Positions 58,301 to 64,000 of a stretch of 64,000 nt of DNA are shown one piece after another (within the stretch, counting starts at the first letter, position 1; every line of letters starts with the position of its first letter). The stretch lies in assembly GCF_963675165.1 (NCBI RefSeq), contig NC_087382.1, forward strand, positions 1,860,001 to 1,924,000, written 5' to 3'. The notes below the pieces were generated by a model. It was not told where the DNA came from and searched no databases. It was given only the letters and a program-made list of their open reading frames with translations. The position numbers were made by a program, and so were the translations under genes. This stretch comes from Halichondria panicea (lineage: Eukaryota; Porifera; Demospongiae; Suberitida; Halichondriidae).

Positions 58301-59848
58301 GTCTGTAAATACGTATCAAGTAAAGTATATGCATGGGCATTTCCTATCAAATATACTTGCTAACCAAAGTTGGTGAAACCAGGGGCTCTTCAGTCATACC
58401 AGGGGAAACTGGAGTTGGCTGGTCTTGTGTCCTCTGCAATTAAATACATGCAGTATACATGCAGTAACTACATAAATTATGGTGGTTTGGAGGTAAGGAT
58501 ATAAGGGAGCTGCATGGGTATGCTTCTTTTAGCCTCTCAGAGATCGATGCATTGGCACAGCCGGGAGTGCACATACCCATCATAATCACTGACGTGACCA
58601 ATCTTAAACTATTTATAGAGCATAAAACAAATTAGAATGCCATTAATATACCTCGGTGTACGCATGCATGCGCGCGAGGTGTACGGTAGTGTGTTTGTAT
58701 GTCTGTGTGTGTATCAATGAAGTGCAAGTAAGAGCTTTTATAGTCATGTTTTTTTGGATTGCAATTAGCCAAAATATTCGAGTTATAGCTATAGGTTTGC
58801 TCATGGGAAGGCCATTGCAACCTTTTCAGAAGAGTGCGTAGCAAAACTTGTCCATGGAGTGTTTTAGTAGTTAGCTCTGCACTAGAACGCTATAGCTATT
58901 GGTAGCTAAAAGAGTGAGAAGAGAGCTGCAAGACTAAATTGATGCATGCAACCATTAAATAATATTTCAGACTTCGGACTTTTGGCATCCTTTTAGAACA
59001 TATACAATCATGCATGGCTAGTCGATCATTTCCCTTTGTCATGATAATTATGTCATTGTGTGTATTATAGCAGGAGCTCATAAACAAGAGCAGCTGACTT
59101 CAACGTGTACTCGGGGATCACGTTTCGTAATTGCCAGTGAAATTGCACTTCCTTGTATGGAAGTAACTATAAGTGCTTGCAAACCGCAGCCCTGTATTGC
59201 ATATAACACGTATATAGGGATTCGTGGCTCTGCATATATTGAAATGCGGTCATAACCACTTATGAAACGTGATCCACGTAGTCAGCCGCTCCTTCTCTTA
59301 TTTATGTATTAGCAATAGCTACATAGTATATATATAGCTTTATGTTAGGTAGCTTTAACACATCCACTGAGGCATCAGCACCCACGGTGCTTTAGATGCA
59401 GAGTAAATACAGTCGGACATGCATACACGGTATTTATACAATCTGGCTGGGACTTTCAAAATTAAGGGGATGTATAATTATCTTGCTACAATATATATAC
59501 TACTCTTGCAAAGCAGTTTATATCAAAGTCTATAGTATCTATACATGTACGATAACTAAGCATCTGCATGTAGTTTTACAAAACCCTGGTAGATCTATTA
59601 CTATATATAGTATAATTCACACTCACCGTTGGCACTGCATTTATCTGGCATCCATCTTGTACCTCCTCGAATCTTGTCAGCTTTTTGTATTTATTAAACC
59701 TTTCACTCCATATCTGCAGATGAGAGATGCTGCCTTTGTTGAGTGTTTCTTCAACAAGAACTTTAAGAGTATCAATGCTATTAGATTTAGTAATATCAAT
59801 CTCTTCATTGCTATCTTCATCCCGGTTAAAAACCACTAGAGCAGCCAT
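55373..59848 (-). CDS. astacin-like metalloprotease with C-terminal Death domain, no signal peptide
   Basis: Exons 59848-59627, 58433-58365, 58302-57999, 57964-57625, 57348-57176, 57125-57090, 56991-56953, 55765-55457, 55395-55373 (504 aa; phases all agree). Residues 1-74 start MAALVVFNRDEDSNEEIDIT, with no hydrophobic leader; they look like a small beta-grasp (ubiquitin/DCX-like) domain (LQIWSERFNKYKKLTRFEEV, QDGCQI). A Pro/Thr linker follows (75-97). The catalytic domain (about 98-315) has HEFGHALGLFHEHQRSDF at 244-261: three zinc His (244, 248, 254) and Glu245. The Met-turn SIMHYW lies at 307-312, with the astacin-type Tyr311. After a Lys-rich and Ser/Pro linker, residues about 398-490 form a Death domain (GKWSNIGNNLGLSGDDLSAI; CFRAMLLKWFQSGSNCYLET; FLSALESKAV). 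Likely an active intracellular zinc endopeptidase recruited by Death-domain contacts. Partner and substrate unknown. Confidence 0.85.
55857..56070. mobile_element. palindromic MITE, intronic
   Basis: ACCGTATAGCAGGTAATTTT with ACAAAATATTCGTGG pairs with CCACGAATATTTTG and AAAATTACCAGCTATACG at the right end. About 213 bp, in the intron upstream of the Death-domain exon. Confidence 0.8.
56193..56733 (+). mobile_element. 540-bp non-autonomous element, complete copy (intronic)
   Basis: Begins CCTCGGTGCGCACGGCGCAA, carries an internal (GT)n, then 'gacttgaacttttggcatcg', and ends 'ccaccgaggcatcagcacct'. Both ends contain CCTCGGTG / CACCGAGG inverted motifs. Family members occur at 13.8, 19.2, 54.0, 58.6, 60.8 and 63.4 kb. 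No coding frame. Confidence 0.75.
57385..57605. mobile_element. palindromic MITE, intronic (diverged)
   Basis: A left GCCGTATATAGTGCGAAATTT and right AAAGATTTCGCTAT arm with internal TTTCGTGG / CCCACGAAA pairs. It lies in the intron between the catalytic exon and the next exon of the metalloprotease gene. More decayed than the others. Confidence 0.5.
58649..59395 (+). mobile_element. 540-bp element copy interrupted by a 258-bp MITE, intronic
   Basis: The 5' half of the family (CCTCGGTGTACGCATGCATG onward) runs to about 59070 and the 3' end (gttaggtagctttaacacat...gaggcatcagcacccacgg) resumes near 59340. Between them lies a MITE related to 26429-26686, showing nested insertion. Confidence 0.75.
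59071..59312. mobile_element. second copy of the CAGGAG MITE, nested
   Basis: Begins CAGGAGCTCATAAACAAGAG and ends GCCGCTCCTTCTCTTATTTA. It contains the same GGGGATCACGTTTCGTAA block as 26429-26686, with the interior in opposite orientation and about 15 bp shorter. The terminal match is degraded. Confidence 0.7.
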
Positions 59849-61290
59849 AACTTAAATTCGCCCTGCTTTTGCTAAGCGATTAGCTAAGATCATAGATCAG
59901 CAAAGCTGTTTATAGGGCAAAGGATTTTTCTGGGACTTTCCTTTGTGCAAAGATCTTTACCTAATCGTGGCTACTAATAGACCAATCAGATTGCAGGATT
60001 CTATTGGACTGCATTCACGCGCCATACTGAAGGGAGGAGGTACAGTACTGGTGGTTTCCTAGGGGCGTAGAAAAAGTTGTTTAATGATATTCATTGAGCG
60101 GCATACTGGGGGAGGTACAGTATGCGGTGGTACAGGGATTTGAGGAATTCTTGCAACTGTGATGTCGAGAGCGGAAGTACCTGTCACGTGAACCGTTACG
60201 TAACAAGATTAAATTTTGGCTTATTCCAATCCAATTTTTCTCCAATTGAGCTTATTTATTTTGTTAAACTGGGAAAACATCGACTTACATAAGCTTTGGC
60301 AAAGGCTTTGCCATGCTGAAGCTATCCTTGAGATTCTAATCCTTTTGTGAGCTACTACTTGCCCCAGCCTGCCCCCGTAAGCTGTTGAAAAGTGTATCAC
60401 TACTAGTGACTTTACTAAGACTAGTGACACTAAGTCTCATAAAATCTCTCTTACTGTCTTAGGCTTGCTCCAGCTGGATACACAGTTCTGTGACACAGGC
60501 TGTGTGACAGACTAATACTACTAATAGTAGTAGCTCACAAAAAGATTGGAAATGCTCAAGGATAGCTTTAGCTAGCTAGCTAGGTCGATAAGGCCTAAAT
60601 GCTTTATTAGAGAAAAATTGGTTTGGAATGAGCCAGAATTACGTAACTGTCACGTGACTGGTACTTCTGCTGACATTACAGTTGCAGAACTCCTCAAATC
60701 CCTGTAGAAAAAGTTGTTTATTGAGTTGCACATGCGCAGTAGCTCAGAACATGCCCACACTCACGCACACGGCAGTAATCATTGTGGATCATTACCTACT
60801 CTTTGTGATTTTGGATTCTGCCTGTATGCTAAATAATGCAAAAATGTTCATCATGATAAAGCTATTGCTAATAGCTAGTAGCTTTATGTTATGTAGCTTT
60901 GAATCCACTGAGGCATCAGCACCTGCGGTGCTTTCAAGCGTTTGTTTGCTGCTTCGTGTAAACCAAAACCTAATTATTACTGTATATGCATGCCTAATAT
61001 TCTTAGTACTGATTACAACATGTACACCCACCCACCCCATACACTGGCCAGCCCCAGCCCATGCAATATTTATCTCACCACCCAGGTTGCGCTTGCAGTC
61101 TAACAAAACTACCATGTATCTCTTTTTTTTACCTTCCTCAATTTAGCTAATTTTCTTTTCGCCTTAACATTTTTTAAATGTAGACAACGTGCATGTAATA
61201 TAATTATTGAAATTATAACAGTTTGATTGATTGCATAAGCCACACCGCACACACACATTCATTATTTTTACTTTTATTAGGGTGATAAGT
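59849..61290. other. upstream region of the metalloprotease gene and 3' flank of prolyl 3-hydroxylase
   Basis: Both flanking genes are on the minus strand, so this holds the protease promoter. It contains the 577-bp inverted-terminus element (60131-60707) and a 3' fragment of the 540-bp family (about 60760-60945). No gene recognised. Confidence 0.55.
60131..60707. mobile_element. 577-bp DNA-transposon-like element with ~110-bp inverted termini
   Basis: CAGGGATTTGAGGAATTCTT at the left recurs inverted as GAACTCCTCAAATCCCTG at the right. The matching continues inward through CACGTGA, GTTACGTAA and the GGCTTATTCC / GGAATGAGCC region. TA on both sides could be a target duplication (Tc1/mariner style). 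No transposase frame. Confidence 0.8.
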
Positions 61291-63405
61291 TTATAGTGAG
61301 ATGAGTAGATCCTCTGCCTGATCGAAGGCTACCTCGCTGTGCTGGGGGTCAAGGGTGAACCACAGCGCCACAGCACACCTCCTCCCACCCGTCACTGGTA
61401 GCACACCGTGCATGTTCTCCTTACCAGCAGAGAAGCCCACCAAACGACCACACTCGGGCTTAACGAGTACCTAGAGTGTGTGTGTGGGGAGAGGGGGGGG
61501 GGGCGTTGATTTAGGTATACATGTAGAGTACAAATAATTATGTGCATGTGTTTATTGTATGAAGTAGAAGCAGCTGTTGTTATGTATTATACGTAATAGT
61601 TGCACAGGACGTAGTAGAAGCTAAGCACACATTGCACATGTACTATACGTGCTTATATTAGAATGTACTCTGATAATCATGACACACTCGCACACACACA
61701 CACACTCATACCCACACGCACCCACCCACCCACACACACCCACACACACACACACCCAAGCACACACACACACACTCATACCCACACGCACCCACCCACA
61801 CACACATGCTATATAGTTCTAGTAACTCACATCTGGGCTGAGGTCTTTGGTAGAGTGAGCGTAAAAGAATTCTCCTCCTTCAAAATCTTCCACTCCATTC
61901 AAATACAACAAGGCACTACACAAAGGGACACAGAGGGACTGGTCAAATAACACCATATGCTTTCTTCAAAATGGAAGATTTGGGCACAAATGCAAACACA
62001 ATAGCTCTATCAAAGAGCTAATAAATGCACATTTTAGCAGCAAAGTTATAGATAGCTATCAGAACAGGTTAGTGTTAGCAGTTACCGTAGTGCTAAAAAT
62101 GTATTCGTGATACAACTAATACGAGTGTCGCATCTGTATTGCATATAGCCATTATTCTCGGCCTGTACAAATCTGCATTACCATCGCGGTGTTGTTTAAT
62201 AGAGGAAATAAATTAATAAATTGCACAACATTTTCGTAGCCTTTATAATTGGCCAAAACGCAATAATTATTTTATGCTCGCATAATTATAAGTATAATTA
62301 TACCTGTAATCCCTCCAAGTGTAGGCAGGGGCCACTTTGTTACATTCTCCCGTTAGGTCGTCAAGGATACAGTTGTCAGAGTGGACGGGGTGACTTAGAT
62401 CACGATGACTTTCCTGCTTACCTAGCGGGTCGCCATGGAAACAGGTGATTAACAACACAACAGAGGCGATCAATAAATTCATCACGTATCATAACCTCAT
62501 AATAATTATAAACATAGAAACAAACAAAAATTTCTTTTGGCACGCATTTAATCCAAAGTTCAAAGGACACTCCAAGGTTCAAAGTATAGCCCACCCCCAC
62601 ACACACCTTCCTTTGATGTACGACACACGAGATATGTATAAGAGAAGTAGAGAGGTGACTCCAACTTAAACACTTTGGCAACCATGTCTTTGCTCCACCT
62701 ACTAGCATTGACATACAGCCAGGAGAGGGACGGCTCTATCTCACCGTACGATGATCTCTGTAAGTGGGTGGGGCTTATATAAGGGGGTGTGGCTTGCATA
62801 TATACAACTATATATACACCCACATGGGAACAAGGGAAGGGTAGCCGAAATTATGGCCCAGCCAAATTAAAACACATCACTTCTCTCTGAGCTTATAATT
62901 ATTGTTGAATTGCATGGGACAAAGTTATGGCTGTTGAAAAATGTTTCAATGGTTTGGGGACTCTTTCAGCTGTCATAAATTGAATCCATGATTTTCCAAA
63001 AGCTTAGAAAGAAACCTTTCAAATGGTGTCATCAAAGTTTATATTTGAGAGATAAAATTATTTGATAATAATTTGGCCGTACCATGGTCCAAGGCCGAAA
63101 AATGACAAATTATGGTCCCAACAAAATGTTGGATTTAAACACACCATTTAAAAGGTCTCTTTCTAAGCTTTCAGAAAATTTTGACATTGGATCAACGATA
63201 CTAAAGTTATGGCTGTTGAAAGATGTTCAACTACAACCCCCCCCGGCCCCGCTTAATAATGAGTAAGCACAGCACAGTACATGATGTAATGTACAAAATG
63301 GTAGTGACCTCTGACCTTTGCTGCCTCCAGAAGGTGAAGGCCTTCAAATTTCTCGTTCTCTGTATGCGGAGATTTTCTTTCGTATCCATCACCCTCCTTG
63401 CCGTA
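61291..63405 (-). CDS. prolyl 3-hydroxylase (leprecan family), 3' part, partial at window end
   Basis: Exons 63405-63316, 62757-62607, 62421-62304, 61915-61831, 61470-61291 (207 C-terminal residues; upstream exons lie beyond 64000). It reads GDGYERKSPHTENEKFEGLH, then SPLYFSYTYLVCRTSKE, HPVHSDNCILDD, YLNGVEDFEGGEFFYA, KENMHGVLPVTGG and RRCAVALWFTLDPQHSEVAF. The 2-oxoglutarate/iron dioxygenase residues are present: HxD (HSD), distal His in NMHGV and 2OG-binding Arg in GGRR. By family it 3-hydroxylates proline in collagen chains in the secretory pathway, fitting a collagen-making animal. There is no ER-retention KDEL-type tail; it ends LLISL. A decayed copy lies at 52088-54494. Confidence 0.88.
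61689..61806. repeat. (CA/CCCA)n tract, intronic
   Basis: Includes a duplicated block 'cacacactcatacccacacg' at 61699 and 61771. Open frames across it are artefacts. Confidence 0.85.
62822..63300. other. intron of the prolyl 3-hydroxylase gene with short repeats
   Basis: A phrase of the type 'tatggctgttgaaaaatgtt' / 'tatggctgttgaaagatgtt' occurs at 62925 and 63202, and 'ctttctaagctttcagaaa' matches sequence near 31103-31120. An old interspersed repeat is likely; no exon. Confidence 0.45.
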
Positions 63406-63444
63406 CTGTGTGTGTATGTGTGTGTGTGTGTGGTGTAACTGAAA

Positions 63445-64000
63445 GCACCGTGGGTGCTGATGCCTCGGTGGAGATGCCAAAGCTACATAACATAAAGCTA
63501 CTAATAGCTTTATACAAAATATTAATGATGAACATTTTTGCATTAATTAATTTTGCTGCATGCAAACTCAACGAGTGGGTAATGATCGACCATGATTGTT
63601 GTTAAAAACGATCGATGCCAAAAGTTCAAGTCTAAATTAATGGCTGCCATCAGCAGAGCCTTGCAGCTCTTTTCTCACTCTTGCAGCTACCAATAGCTAG
63701 CGTTCTAGTGCAGAGCTAACTACTAAGTAGAGTAGCCAACACTCGGTGAACAATTTAATTTGGCTACGTGCTCTTCTGAAAAGGCTGCAATGGCATTCGA
63801 AGTAAGTAAAACTAGGCATAACTCGAGAACGAAGCATTATTTTGCAAATTGACGAATTAAAATCCAAGAAAACATGACTAGAAGCCTATAGAAACTCTTA
63901 CTTGCACTTCCTTCAGCAGCTGTAGTAGTCTACACACAGACACACACAAGTAGTCCACAGACACACACAGACACAGACACACACACAACCGTATACCTCG
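63445..64000 (-). mobile_element. 540-bp element copy, reverse orientation, reaching the window end
   Basis: Starts 'accgtgggtgctgatgcctc' and ends CCGTATACCTCG at the last base. The whole family order is inverted relative to 56193-56733, with an ACAC/ACAG-rich internal tract at 63934-63988. Confidence 0.8.

Overview
This is a piece of a compact, intron-rich animal genome, most likely a demosponge. Three things suggest this. It carries metazoan-only families (Frizzled receptor, T-box factor, prolyl 3-hydroxylase, fibrinogen-like lectins, PDZ/SAM and ankyrin scaffolds). Its introns are very short, often 60-120 bp, with strong GTAAGT donors. Its spacers are full of (CA)n tracts and palindromic mini-transposons. 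No prokaryotic features, rRNA, tRNA or CRISPR array were recognised. All exon models were made by eye from splice signals and reading-frame phase. In each multi-exon model the summed exon lengths are divisible by three.

Layout. (1) 1-18 kb: three tandem genes, all on +, for small secreted proteins sharing one signal peptide. Two are near-identical multi-exon genes built from repeated phase 1-1 cassettes encoding 'QGYY' peptides; they lie in a segmental duplication (about 421-7198 and 8521-13708). The third is a short, diverged paralogue. LINE, foldback and DNA-transposon remnants lie between them. (2) 18.6-34.9 kb, minus: one large gene for a proline-rich, PDZ, coiled-coil, SAM scaffold (neurabin-like order) with a C2HC zinc-finger exon that may be an internal start. 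One intron holds an inverted pair of fibrinogen-related secreted lectin genes (25313-28156). (3) 37.1-38.8 kb: an intronless Frizzled lacking the Dishevelled-binding KTxxxW motif. (4) 40.1-42.0 kb: a T-box gene, convergent with an ankyrin/coiled-coil gene (42.4-44.6 kb, minus). (5) 46.7-51.8 kb: an ankyrin protein with a ZU5-like region and two repeat expansions sitting on splice sites. (6) 52-54.5 kb, minus: prolyl 3-hydroxylase pseudogene remnants. (7) 55.4-59.8 kb, minus: an astacin-like metalloprotease with no signal peptide and a C-terminal Death domain, the most unusual gene here. (8) 61.3-63.4 kb, minus: the 3' part of an apparently intact prolyl 3-hydroxylase running off the window end.

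Functional links. Frizzled and the T-box factor are developmental signalling and transcription genes. The PDZ/SAM and ankyrin proteins look like cytoplasmic scaffolds. The fibrinogen-like proteins and QGYY proteins are secreted, and the Death-domain protease points to intracellular signalling or innate immunity. No operon-like organisation is implied. Repeat families, including a 540-bp element, a 258-bp MITE and several 150-220-bp palindromes, recur across the window and nest in one another.
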